Origin: Candidatus Lachnoclostridium avicola
Lineage (GTDB): Bacteria; Bacillota; Clostridia; Lachnospirales; Lachnospiraceae
Reading direction: 5' to 3'
Assembly (NCBI GenBank): GCA_019114465.1
Contig: DXFM01000044.1
Span: forward strand, 1-61,519
Length of the DNA stretch: 61,519 bases
The notes below the pieces were generated by a model that was not told the DNA's origin, searched no databases, and saw only the letters and a list, made by a program, of their open reading frames with translations. Below are positions 34,087-43,858 of the stretch, in pieces (position 1 is the stretch's first letter; every line of letters starts with the position of its first letter). The translations under genes and the position numbers were made by a program.

Positions 34087-35705
34087 GATTACCGGTCCAT
34101 GGACGGCAGATAGCGGCGGTGGCGGCCGCAGCGGCAATTTTCACTGCGGCCCCGGCGGCGGATGCCCTGGCTGCTCCGGCAGAGCAGCCGGAGTACTGGA
34201 AGGCGGCCACCTACTATTCCGACGACTGGGTGGTGAATTTCTGGAACAGCGAGAGCGTTCATATGGAGGAGGAACTGGCCCAGATCCGGGCGGACGGCTT
34301 TAACAGCATCATTCTGGCGGTTCCGTGGAAGGAGTTCCAGCCCATGAACGGCCCGGGACAGCTGGGATATGAGGAATACGCTTACGAGAAGCTGAACCGG
34401 GTGTTTGAGACGGCGCAGCGGCAGGGTCTCTGGGTGTTCCTGCGGGTGGGATATACCTGGGACTACGGCGGAGGATCCATGACCTCCTCCCGCCATGAAG
34501 CTCTCCTCTACGATGAGAATATGCGGCAGGCGTGGCTGGCATACGTGGAGAGTCTGTACCAGGCCAGCTCGGTCCACAGCAATTTTGCCGGGGGATTTCT
34601 GACCTGGGAGGATTTCTGGAATTTCCTGCAGAACACGGGAAATGGCCGGTATGGGCAGCAGAGTCTCCAGCTGGCGGAAGCCATCGGTTATCAGGACTTT
34701 CTCAGGGAGAACTACACTCTGGAGGAGCTGGAACAGCAGTTTGGCTTAAGCGCGTCCTCCTTTGGGGAAATCGGCCTGCCGGACTCGGAAGATCCCATGT
34801 TTTATACTTTTTATCAGTTTTACGATCAGGTTCTGAACCGCATTCTGGAGGAAAGCCAGGAAGTATTTCCGGGACTTTCCATGGAAGTGCGGCTGGATAT
34901 GGATCCGGTGCCTTCTGCGGACGGCGGCCTGGTGGGCGCTTCCCACGGGGCGACTTATGAATGCGGATCAGCCGCCTACACAGCGGCCATGTACAGCGTG
35001 TCCATGGGACGGGAGGCGGCGGACGGAGATATGACGGCGGCGGAGGCCCTCACGGCCATGGCGGCCAACCTGGCATCCGTCCTGGCTCAGAACGGTGGAA
35101 AGCCCCTGTTTCTGGAGCAGTTCCTGTATTATGACGACACGCCGGAGTATTCCTACAACCCGAAACTGCTTCCCGGGGAGCGGACGGCCTTTTTGAAGGG
35201 AGCGTCGCCTCTCCTCACGGCCATGACCGGAGGATACGGAGTGTGGACGTACCGGGACTATCGGAACAATTCGGTCTTCAACTCCCAGTTTGGATTGGAG
35301 ACGGCTGGCTGGACCTTTTCCGGGGGAGCTGCCGTGCAGGAGGAGGACGGCAATAAACGGGCTTATCTTCCGGCGGGAGGGCAGATTTCCCAGGATCTGG
35401 GAACCAGAAGCCGGCAGGGACGTTCCGGAGACCGGACGCTGGAGTTTCTGGCGGAGGGAGAGGGAGCCGCGGTGACCGTTTCCTTTGGCTCCCAGACCTA
35501 TTCTGTGACTGTGGACGGATTGGAGACGGTGACGCTTTCCTTTCCCCAGGAGGGAGATCTGCTGACCATCTCCAGTGACAGCCCGGTGACAGTGGACAAC
35601 GTATGCTTTTACAATCTGGAGACGGAGGGCCTTCTCTACCATGCCGACGGGTCAGAGGGAGAGCTGATCCAGGCGGTTCGGGAGCTGAATGAAAGTCTGC
35701 CGTGA
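34083..35705 (+). CDS. Secreted glycoside hydrolase-like protein (clan A barrel)
   Basis: 540 residues. An Ala-rich signal peptide (residues 1-32) precedes a TIM-barrel-like domain. Glu176 in GGFLTWEDFW and Glu345 in PLFLEQFLYY are at the places of the acid/base and nucleophile of clan A glycosidases. Residues about 400-540 form a beta-rich C-terminal domain that may bind carbohydrate. ATGA overlap with the MATE gene. The exact family and substrate are not recognised; GH5/GH42-like folds are closest by pattern. Confidence 0.65.
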   Translation: MRLPVHGRQIAAVAAAAAIFTAAPAADALAAPAEQPEYWKAATYYSDDWVVNFWNSESVHMEEELAQIRADGFNSIILAVPWKEFQPMNGPGQLGYEEYAYEKLNRVFETAQRQGLWVFLRVGYTWDYGGGSMTSSRHEALLYDENMRQAWLAYVESLYQASSVHSNFAGGFLTWEDFWNFLQNTGNGRYGQQSLQLAEAIGYQDFLRENYTLEELEQQFGLSASSFGEIGLPDSEDPMFYTFYQFYDQVLNRILEESQEVFPGLSMEVRLDMDPVPSADGGLVGASHGATYECGSAAYTAAMYSVSMGREAADGDMTAAEALTAMAANLASVLAQNGGKPLFLEQFLYYDDTPEYSYNPKLLPGERTAFLKGASPLLTAMTGGYGVWTYRDYRNNSVFNSQFGLETAGWTFSGGAAVQEEDGNKRAYLPAGGQISQDLGTRSRQGRSGDRTLEFLAEGEGAAVTVSFGSQTYSVTVDGLETVTLSFPQEGDLLTISSDSPVTVDNVCFYNLETEGLLYHADGSEGELIQAVRELNESLP

Positions 35706-35787
35706 CGGGAGCGGTCTGCCATGAGAGTCCGTCCCGGACGGTGCAGCCCGGCAGAACCGGAAATCTGATGAAATATTAATGTGGTAG

Positions 35788-35838
35788 TTGACATATGCCA
35801 ATAACAGTGATAAAGTGATAATTGACATATGCCAATAA
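35788..35838 (+). promoter_or_regulatory. Two 17-bp direct repeats at the promoter of the DUF134 gene
   Basis: TTGACATATGCCAATAA occurs at 35788-35804 and again at 35822-35838, 34 bases apart. Each contains a near-palindrome TTGaCATATGcCAA. The first copy supplies a -35 (TTGACA) with a weak -10 (TAAAGT, 35811-35816), and the second lies between the predicted start site and the gene. This looks like a duplicated operator for the regulator encoded just downstream. Confidence 0.7.
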
Positions 35839-35854
35839 ATGGGGAGATGAAAGG

Positions 35855-36676
35855 ATGGCAAGACCGGTAAAAGAAAGACAGGTGGACCGGATTCCGGATT
35901 ATGTCCGGTTCTGTGCCCAGGGCAGGGCGTCCAGGGGCCATGGGATCATCATGACGGTGGAGGAATATGAGACTCTCCGTCTGATTGATTATCTGGGGCT
36001 GACGCAGGAGGCCTGCGCCGGGAAAATGGGCGTCGGGCGGGGAACCGTCCAGAGCCTGTATACGTCCGCCAGAAAGAAGCTGGCCCGGTTCCTGGTGGAG
36101 GGAGCTGAGCTGGAGATCGCCGGAGGAGAATTTGTTCTCCGGGATGCCGTCGGACCGGCCGGCGGGCCGGATGCTTCCCGGGCAGAGAAAGGAGATCATC
36201 AGATGAAAATCGGGGTAACGTATGAAGACGGAGAGGTGTTCCAGCATTTTGGACATACCAGCCAGTTTAAAATTTATGAAACAGAAGACGGAAAGATTGT
36301 TTCTTCCCAGATAGTGGACACCAACGGCAGCGGCCATGGGGCTCTGGCGGGATTTCTGGCGGATCACGGCGTGGAGGTGCTGATCTGCGGCGGCATCGGC
36401 ATGGGAGCGAAGAATGCCCTGGCGGAGGCCGGAATCCGTCTGTATCCGGGAGCGTCCGGCAGCGCGGATGCCCAGGTGGAGGCTTTCCTGGCGGGAACCT
36501 TATCCTACGATCCGGATACCCGGTGCAGTCATCATGACCATGGGGATGGCTCCTGCGGTCACGGAGAGGGACACCACGGGGACGGCTCCTGCGGTCATCA
36601 TGGCCACGGGGACAGCTCCTGCGGCCATCACAGCCATGGAGATGGTTCCTGCGGCAGCCACAGCTGCGGCGAGTAA
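35855..36676 (+). CDS. DUF134 / FeMo-cofactor-domain fusion with His/Cys-rich tail
   Basis: 273 residues in three parts. Residues 1-110 are DUF134, a sigma-like helix-turn-helix (PDYVRFCAQGRASRG... LTQEACAGKMGVGRGTVQSLY). Residues 117-220 are a NifX/NifB-type dinitrogenase FeMo-cofactor-binding domain starting MKIGVTYEDGEVFQHFGH. From residue 226 to the end are repeats of the GDGSCGH type with many His and Cys, a metal-storage tail. An internal ribosome site AAAGGAG (36188-36194) lies eight bases before the ATG at 36203 that opens the second domain, so that domain may also be made alone. Duplicated operator repeats lie upstream. Probably a metal or cofactor sensor; exact ligand unknown. Confidence 0.8.
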   Translation: MARPVKERQVDRIPDYVRFCAQGRASRGHGIIMTVEEYETLRLIDYLGLTQEACAGKMGVGRGTVQSLYTSARKKLARFLVEGAELEIAGGEFVLRDAVGPAGGPDASRAEKGDHQMKIGVTYEDGEVFQHFGHTSQFKIYETEDGKIVSSQIVDTNGSGHGALAGFLADHGVEVLICGGIGMGAKNALAEAGIRLYPGASGSADAQVEAFLAGTLSYDPDTRCSHHDHGDGSCGHGEGHHGDGSCGHHGHGDSSCGHHSHGDGSCGSHSCGE

Positions 36677-36689
36677 GCATTGAAAATCC

Positions 36690-36711
36690 GGCGGGCCGTT
36701 TCGGGCCCGCC
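36690..36711 (+). terminator. GC-rich hairpin after the DUF134 fusion
   Basis: GGCGGGCC/GGCCCGCC stem with a GTTTCG loop and a weak GTCTGTTT tail, 14 bases after the stop. Confidence 0.55.
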
Positions 36712-36724
36712 GTCTGTTTAAGAG

Positions 36725-36776
36725 CATTTCCCGGTTCATGACAGCGTTCGGCTCATGGACCGGGAAATGATTTTTT
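36725..36776 (+). terminator. Strong rho-independent terminator
   Basis: A 17-bp stem (one mismatch) from CATTTCCCGGTTCATGA to TCATGGACCGGGAAATG with six T's. It separates the DUF134 gene from the PRD regulator. The rest of the 249-base interval shows no gene. Confidence 0.88.
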
Positions 36777-36925
36777 CGTTTCACGGAGTCCCCGGTCTCT
36801 GCTCTCCGGAGGCTGGGAGCTTTCGGTCAGGGAAGGTACGGCCGCCAATTCTCCCGGAAAAAAGTCTTTTCAATGACGAAGTTTTATTATAAAATAAACA
36901 ATAGAAACCGAAAGGGGGAGAATGA

Positions 36926-38869
36926 GTGAAAGGCAGGAGAACGGAACAGCTGTTTCAGATTCTTTCCGAAGGCGGATATTCTACGGCGGATGAACTGGCG
37001 GAAAAGCTGGGCGTGAGCAATAAGACCGTAAGGAATACCATAAAAGAACTGGAAAAAGAACTGGAGGGCAAAGGAGCTGCTGTGCGTGTCAAATACGGCT
37101 CCGGCTATACTCTGGAATGTGATGACGGCGGGGATTTGGAGAAGCTGCGGAGGGAATTGTTTCCGGAAGAGCCTGCTGCCTATTGTCCGGAGACGCCGGA
37201 AGAGCGGATCTGTTATCTGGCCCAGTATCTGTTTTATACAGACAATTATGTTAAAATGGACACCCTCAGCGAGCTGATGTTCGTGTCTAAACGGGTGCTT
37301 TCCGATGATCTGAAAAAGGTGGAGAAGATTTTTGCCAGGCATCATCTCACCATTGAGCGGAAACCGGGGTACGGAATCCGGGTGGAGGGAGATGAGTTTG
37401 ACAAACGGCTCTGCATCGCAGAGCTGGTGACCAGGCGCAGCGGCGTCATTATGAAGGATGACCGGAAGGAGCTGGAGACGGTGTCCGCCTGTATTGAGCG
37501 GGCGTTTCGGAAATATGATTTTGAGGTCAACGGCATTATGCTGGACAGCCTGATCATGCACATCTGCATTGCTCTGGAGCGGATCCGGCAGGGGCATTAC
37601 GTGGACATGCCGGTGAATCCGGAGGATTACGAAAAGAATGAGAGTCTCTATGATCAGTCCAGGCTGGTGGCAGAAGAGATCGTGCGGGAACTGGAGGAGG
37701 CGTTCCACATTGATTTTCCTGAGAGCGAGGTGGGATATATTGCCATTCACCTCAGCGGAAAGGCCGATGTGGAGGGCGCCCTGGAGAGTGGAAACCTGGT
37801 GATCAGCGAGGAGGTCAATTCCGTGGTGACGGAGATGCTCCGCTCTGTCTACGACGCTTTTCAGGTGGACTTCATGGAGGATCTGGAACTGCGGATGTCC
37901 CTCTGCCGCCATCTGGTGCCCTTGTCCATCCGACTGGAACACAATATCAACATGAGGAACCCTCTATTGGAGGATATTAAGGAAAAATTTACCCTGGCCT
38001 ATGCCATGGCTCTTCAGGCCTCCACGGTATTGAACAGACAGAGCGGAAAGCAGATGACGGACGATGAGACCGGCTACATTGCTCTGGCTTTCGCCCTGGC
38101 CCTTCAGCGCAAGCAGACAGGACCGCCGAAGAAGAACATTCTGCTGGTGTGCGCCTCCGGCAGGGGAAGCGCCCAGCTGCTGAAATACAAGTGCATGGAG
38201 GAATTCGGCCGCTACGTGGGAAAAATGGAAGTCTGCGATGTCAACCAGGTTCCCAACGTGGACTTTGCCGATATCGATTATGTGTTCACCACCGTTCCCA
38301 TTCAGTACCATGTGCCGGTACCGGTGCGGGAAGTGCAGTATTTTATGGGAGAAAAAGAAGTGGGCGATATCCGCCGCCTGTTTTGCCGGGCTGACGGAGT
38401 CATCGAGAAGTACTACTCCAGGGATCTGTTCATCCCCTCCCTGAAAGCAGCGGACAAGTGGGAAGTGATCCGCCGGATGTGCGATGTGGCCGCGGAAAAA
38501 CGCCATGTCACCGAAGAGTTTTACCAGTCAGTGGTGGAGAGGGAACGGCTGGCCAAGACAGCCTTTGGAAATCTGGTGGCCATGCCCCATCCTTACAAAG
38601 CCCAGCAGGGAGATCCCTTCGTCTGTGTGGCGGTGCTGGAAAATCCCATCCGGTGGGAGACCGGCCAGGGTACGGGGAGCGAGGAGGAGGTTCAGGTGGT
38701 CTTTCTCGTGTCTCTGGACGCGGGAGTGGGAGATGAGCTGCAGAAATTTTATGACATCACCTCACGCCTGATGCTCAGTCCAAAATATATTCAGAAACTG
38801 ATCCGTCACAGAAGCTTCGACCAGCTGGTCTCCAGCCTGAAGCAGCTGGATGAGGGAGACGGAGAATAA
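36926..38869 (+). CDS. LicR/BglG-type PRD regulator with PTS IIB-like and IIA domains
   Basis: 647 residues. The order is HTH (1-60), a second HTH/Mga-like part, PRD1 (His212 and His275), PRD2 (His329), a IIB-like domain (NILLVCASGRGSAQLL, about 405-490), and a C-terminal IIA domain with His555 in NLVAMPHP. Such proteins switch on beta-glucoside PTS genes when phosphorylated correctly. The second PRD2 histidine expected in a YIALHF block is Ala388 here (YIALAF), an unusual loss. GTG start with GGGGGAG 5 bases upstream. It lies next to the divergent and convergent PTS/GH1 genes. Confidence 0.87.
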   Translation: MKGRRTEQLFQILSEGGYSTADELAEKLGVSNKTVRNTIKELEKELEGKGAAVRVKYGSGYTLECDDGGDLEKLRRELFPEEPAAYCPETPEERICYLAQYLFYTDNYVKMDTLSELMFVSKRVLSDDLKKVEKIFARHHLTIERKPGYGIRVEGDEFDKRLCIAELVTRRSGVIMKDDRKELETVSACIERAFRKYDFEVNGIMLDSLIMHICIALERIRQGHYVDMPVNPEDYEKNESLYDQSRLVAEEIVRELEEAFHIDFPESEVGYIAIHLSGKADVEGALESGNLVISEEVNSVVTEMLRSVYDAFQVDFMEDLELRMSLCRHLVPLSIRLEHNINMRNPLLEDIKEKFTLAYAMALQASTVLNRQSGKQMTDDETGYIALAFALALQRKQTGPPKKNILLVCASGRGSAQLLKYKCMEEFGRYVGKMEVCDVNQVPNVDFADIDYVFTTVPIQYHVPVPVREVQYFMGEKEVGDIRRLFCRADGVIEKYYSRDLFIPSLKAADKWEVIRRMCDVAAEKRHVTEEFYQSVVERERLAKTAFGNLVAMPHPYKAQQGDPFVCVAVLENPIRWETGQGTGSEEEVQVVFLVSLDAGVGDELQKFYDITSRLMLSPKYIQKLIRHRSFDQLVSSLKQLDEGDGE

Positions 38870-38881
38870 TGATCTGTTTGT

Positions 38882-38917
38882 AAAAAAGGTTCCGGACAGC
38901 CGTCCGGAACCTTTTTT
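38882..38917. terminator. Bidirectional terminator
   Basis: A 16-bp perfect stem AAAAAAGGTTCCGGAC / GTCCGGAACCTTTTTT with an AGCC loop between the convergent regulator and GH1 genes; it has a T-run on both strands. Confidence 0.92.
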
Positions 38918-38922
38918 GGCTA

Positions 38923-40452
<1,530 letters not shown>

Positions 40453-40460
40453 TTAATTTC

Positions 40461-40489
40461 ATTATAACAGAGAAAAGAACCAGGTTCTA
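40461..40489 (-). promoter_or_regulatory. Promoter of the GH1 gene with a poor -35
   Basis: On the minus strand TATAAT (40461-40466) is perfect but the -35 (TAGAAC, 40484-40489) is poor, with 17 bases between. This is what an activator-dependent promoter looks like; the PRD regulator is the obvious candidate. Confidence 0.5.
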
Positions 40490-40561
40490 TGAGGAAATTT
40501 ACCTTTTTCCCGGCGGTAAAAAATTCCACATATAAAAAACCTGTTTAAAAAGAAAAAACGA

Positions 40562-40573
40562 CAAATTGCACAA
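40562..40573 (+). promoter_or_regulatory. Conserved element upstream of PTS IIC copy 1
   Basis: CAAATTGCACAA is nearly identical to CAAATTACACAA before copy 2 (42079-42090). In both the element ends 43-44 bases before the -35. An inverted half TTGTGAAATT occurs at 40595-40604. It is a good candidate for the activator-binding site of the PRD regulator. Confidence 0.55.
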
Positions 40574-40617
40574 TGGAAAAAACAAAAGAGGACCTTGTGA
40601 AATTATAAAAACAATCA

Positions 40618-40646
40618 TTGACAGGGAAAAAACGCTGTAATATTAT
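40618..40646 (+). promoter_or_regulatory. Promoter of PTS IIC copy 1
   Basis: TTGACA (40618-40623), 17 bases, TATTAT (40641-40646). The sequence from -10 onward, TATTATGCAATTAACC, is repeated exactly in the copy 2 promoter. Confidence 0.75.
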
Positions 40647-40693
40647 GCAATTAACCATAAAGGCGCTGGCGAAAGCGAAGAGGAGGGGAATGT

Positions 40694-41998
40694 ATGAAAG
40701 AGAAAATTATGAACGGATTTATGGGGTTTGCCATGTTTCTGCAGAACCAGCGGCATTTCAGGGCCATCAAGAACGCTTTTTCATCCCTGCTGCCGATTAT
40801 TATTGTGGGATCGTTCTGCACCTTGTTTTCCAATGTGGTGTGCAGCACGGCGCCCGGGTATTTCAGCCTGGCCAATGTGCCGGGATTTTCCTGGCTGGGA
40901 AAACTGGCGCCCATGTTCACGGCGGCCAACTATGGAACCATGAATTTTATCGCCATCGGTCTGGTGGTGCTGCTGTCCATGGAGCTGAGCGAGACCTATG
41001 ATGTCCATGACCGGGTGCTTCCCATTGTGGCCGTGGCGTCCTACATCTCTCTGTGCTCCACCACAATTACGGTCACCGACGAGGCGGGCGCCGTCCACCA
41101 GGTGGCAAACGCCCTGTCCAACCAGTTTACCAGCGCCCAGGGCCTGTTTGTGGGCCTGTTTGCTGCCCTGGGATCCACAGAGCTCTACTGCCGTCTGGTA
41201 AACAGCGGAAAGATGGAGATTAAAATGCCGAAAAAGGTTCCCGCCGATGTGTCCCGGTCCTTTGCGGTTCTGTTTCCCTGCGTGATCACCGTATTTCTGG
41301 TGTCGGCCATGGGCATGGTCTTTGAGATGATCACCGGAATGACCATTTTTAACGCCATCACCACCTTTATCCAGCGGCCTCTTTCCAACGTGCTCACCGG
41401 TCTACCCGGATATCTGCTGCTGGTCTTTATGACCACCCTGCTGTGGTGCTTCGGAATTCACGGAACCCAGACCTTAAAGGCGATCTACGAGCCCATCCTG
41501 TTGGCTGCCTTTGCGGAGAATGAGGCGGCCTACGCGGCGGGCACGGCGATTCCCAACATTATCAGCACGCCGTTCATGTCCTGCTTTTCCACCATCACGG
41601 GAGCGGGGATCACCGGCGGTCTGGTGATCGCCATCATGATCTTTTCCAGAAGAGAGGACTACCGGGCCATCGCCAAGCTGGCAATTCCCTGCGCTGTCTT
41701 CAACATCAATGAGCCTCTGATCTTCGGACTGCCTATAGTGATGAATCCCATTCTGGCGGTGCCGTTTATGATTGCCCCTGCGGTTTCCGCGGCCTTCGCC
41801 TACTTTATGACGGCTGTGGGCTTTGCCGGCAGGATGGTGGTGAACGCGCCCTGGACCACACCGCCGGTGCTCATGGCATTTCTCTCTTCCGGCGGAAGCG
41901 GGGGAGCGGCCGTCACCCAGATCATCTGCATAGCCATCGCCGTGCTGATCTATATTCCCTTTGTGATCATCGCCAACAGACAGCAGACGGCGGAATAA
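40694..41998 (+). CDS. PTS IIC component, lactose/cellobiose family, copy 1
   Basis: 434 residues with about ten membrane spans; the start KEKIMNGFMGFAMFLQNQRHF and the block TTLLWCFGIHGTQTLKAIYEP are typical of EIIC of the cellobiose/chitobiose type. It takes up a beta-linked disaccharide, passed to IIA/IIB for phosphorylation. GAGGGGAATGT before the ATG. It has its own promoter and is almost the same as copy 2 (42215). It has no IIA or IIB of its own nearby, so it must share those of the following operon. Confidence 0.9.
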   Translation: MKEKIMNGFMGFAMFLQNQRHFRAIKNAFSSLLPIIIVGSFCTLFSNVVCSTAPGYFSLANVPGFSWLGKLAPMFTAANYGTMNFIAIGLVVLLSMELSETYDVHDRVLPIVAVASYISLCSTTITVTDEAGAVHQVANALSNQFTSAQGLFVGLFAALGSTELYCRLVNSGKMEIKMPKKVPADVSRSFAVLFPCVITVFLVSAMGMVFEMITGMTIFNAITTFIQRPLSNVLTGLPGYLLLVFMTTLLWCFGIHGTQTLKAIYEPILLAAFAENEAAYAAGTAIPNIISTPFMSCFSTITGAGITGGLVIAIMIFSRREDYRAIAKLAIPCAVFNINEPLIFGLPIVMNPILAVPFMIAPAVSAAFAYFMTAVGFAGRMVVNAPWTTPPVLMAFLSSGGSGGAAVTQIICIAIAVLIYIPFVIIANRQQTAE

Positions 41999-42078
41999 GC
42001 AGAAAAATTCGGAAAACCTCCGGTGTTCCTTCATGGTGAAAAATAATAGAAAATGCCGGACTTTCGCGTAAAATACAG

Positions 42079-42090
42079 CAAATTACACAA
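42079..42090 (+). promoter_or_regulatory. Conserved element upstream of PTS IIC copy 2
   Basis: CAAATTACACAA differs in one base from the copy 1 element (40562-40573) and ends 43 bases before the -35. The spacing is kept although the sequence in between has diverged, which argues for selection. Confidence 0.55.
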
Positions 42091-42133
42091 ATCGCAGAAG
42101 AAATTGCCATTTTGAAAAAAGAAAAAATACTCA

Positions 42134-42162
42134 TTGAAATCAAAAATGGTGTGTGTTATTAT
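42134..42162 (+). promoter_or_regulatory. Promoter of PTS IIC copy 2
   Basis: TTGAAA (42134-42139), 17 bases, TATTAT (42157-42162), followed by the same GCAATTAACC as copy 1. Confidence 0.75.
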
Positions 42163-42214
42163 GCAATTAACCGAAACGGTGCGCGCGCGAAACGGGAATA
42201 TAGGAGGTTTGGTT

Positions 42215-43522
42215 ATGAAAGATAAGATTATGAATGGCTTTATGGGTTTTGCCATGTTTCTGCAGAACCAGAGACACTTCAGATCAATCAAGAACGCATT
42301 TTCATCGCTGCTGCCAATTATCATCGTGGGTTCATTCTGTACGCTGTTTTCCAACGTAGTATGTAATACGACCCCGGGATATTTCAGCCTTGCAAATGTG
42401 CCTGGCATGTCCTGGCTGGGAAATTTAAGCCCCATGTTTACGGCTGCCAACTACGGAACTATGAACTTTATCGCCATCGGCCTTGTGGTACTGCTTTCCA
42501 TGGAGCTGGGCGAGACTTATAACATTCACGACAAAGTACTGCCGGTTGTGGCTGTAGGCGCTTACATATCTCTGTGCTCCACCACCGCCACCTTTACGGA
42601 TGACGCGGGAGTGGCTCATGCGGTTGCCAACGCTCTGACCAACCAGTTCACCAGCGCCCAGGGCTTGTTCGTAGGTCTGTTTACCGCCATCGGCGCTACC
42701 GAGATCTACTGCCGTCTGGTAAACAGCGGAAAGCTGGAGATCAAGATGCCGGAGAGCGTTCCCAGCAACGTGTCCAGATCCTTTACGATCCTGTTCCCGT
42801 CCCTGCTGACGATCCTGATCATCTCCGCCATCGGAATGGCATTTGAGATGATCACCGGAATGACCATCTTCAACGCAATCGTATCCTTTATTCAGAGACC
42901 TCTGTCCAACGTGCTGACCGGTCTGCCGGGCTATATCTTCCTGGTATTCATGACCACGTTGCTGTGGTGCTTCGGTATCCATGGAACTCAGACTCTGAAA
43001 GCTATTTACGAGCCCATCCTGTTAGCTGCATTTGCAGAGAACGAGGCTGCTTACGCAGCGGGAACGGCGATCCCCAACATCATCAATACTCCGTTCATGT
43101 CCTGCTTCTCTACCATCACCGGAGCTGGTATCACGGGCGGACTGGTAATCGCCATCCTGCTGTTCTCCAAGAGAGAGGACTACAGAGCTATCGCAAAACT
43201 GGAGATCCCCTGTGCGATCTTCAATATCAATGAACCGTTGGTATTCGGTCTGCCTATCGTTATGAACCCGATCCTGGCGATCCCGTTCATGCTTTCCCCG
43301 GCCGTATCCGCTACGGTTGCTTACTTCCTCACCAACATTGGATTCTGCGGAAGAATGGTAGTAAACGCTCCCTGGACAACCCCGCCCATCCTTATGGCGT
43401 TCCTGTCCTCCGGCGGCAGCGTGGGTGCAGCTATCACTCAGCTTCTCAGCATTGTGATCGCATTTGTAATCTACATTCCATTCGTAATTATGGCGAACAA
43501 GCAGCCGGTTGAGGCAGAATAA
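42215..43522 (+). CDS. PTS IIC component, lactose/cellobiose family, copy 2
   Basis: 435 residues. ATG at 42215 follows TAGGAGGTTTGGTT; the frame is open from 42134. It repeats copy 1 for most of its length with identical blocks (GFMGFAMFLQNQRHF, YGTMNFIAIGLVVLLSMEL, CFGIHGTQTLKAIYEP), while many third codon positions differ. It heads the operon with the small membrane protein, IIA and IIB, so it is probably the main transporter of this PTS. Substitutions between the copies may change substrate range. Confidence 0.9.
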   Translation: MKDKIMNGFMGFAMFLQNQRHFRSIKNAFSSLLPIIIVGSFCTLFSNVVCNTTPGYFSLANVPGMSWLGNLSPMFTAANYGTMNFIAIGLVVLLSMELGETYNIHDKVLPVVAVGAYISLCSTTATFTDDAGVAHAVANALTNQFTSAQGLFVGLFTAIGATEIYCRLVNSGKLEIKMPESVPSNVSRSFTILFPSLLTILIISAIGMAFEMITGMTIFNAIVSFIQRPLSNVLTGLPGYIFLVFMTTLLWCFGIHGTQTLKAIYEPILLAAFAENEAAYAAGTAIPNIINTPFMSCFSTITGAGITGGLVIAILLFSKREDYRAIAKLEIPCAIFNINEPLVFGLPIVMNPILAIPFMLSPAVSATVAYFLTNIGFCGRMVVNAPWTTPPILMAFLSSGGSVGAAITQLLSIVIAFVIYIPFVIMANKQPVEAE

Positions 43523-43559
43523 AAACAGTATAATCAGGCAGGAAAGGAGAGACTGGATA

Positions 43560-43823
43560 ATGAAATTGGCAATCCCTAAAAAGCTCAAGGCGGCTCCGGC
43601 CCGCTCGAAAGAGGAGGTGGAGCAGATGATGAAAGAGGAAGAGCTTGTCCAGGCGTTTACCAAGGAGAAGATCATCAGTTATGCAGCTTTCATTTTCCTG
43701 CCTCCTTACGGTATTTATCGTATCGTGAAGAAGGATTCTCCGTTTCGGAGATCAGAAAAATATATGTGGACTATGATGTTTATCGCATATATGGCATACC
43801 TGATTCAGGCGATTGTTTTTTAA
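43560..43823 (+). CDS. Small membrane protein in the PTS operon
   Basis: 87 residues. The N terminus is basic and helical (about 1-55: KLAIPKKLKAAPARSKEEVEQMMKEEE...), followed by one or two hydrophobic segments (YAAFIFLPPYGIYRIV; MWTMMFIAYMAYLIQAIVF). GGAAAGGAGAG precedes the ATG. It sits between IIC and IIA, 37 bases after IIC. I do not recognise the family; a PTS accessory or regulator subunit is possible, but this is only context. Confidence 0.6.
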   Translation: MKLAIPKKLKAAPARSKEEVEQMMKEEELVQAFTKEKIISYAAFIFLPPYGIYRIVKKDSPFRRSEKYMWTMMFIAYMAYLIQAIVF

Positions 43824-43858
43824 AAAAATAAAGAGTTATGGAAACGGAGGCAATTCAT

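Noticed and set aside
36530..36665. Minisatellite or CRISPR in the His/Cys-rich tail region
   Set aside because: The repeats are in frame and encode GDGSCGH-type units of the fusion protein.
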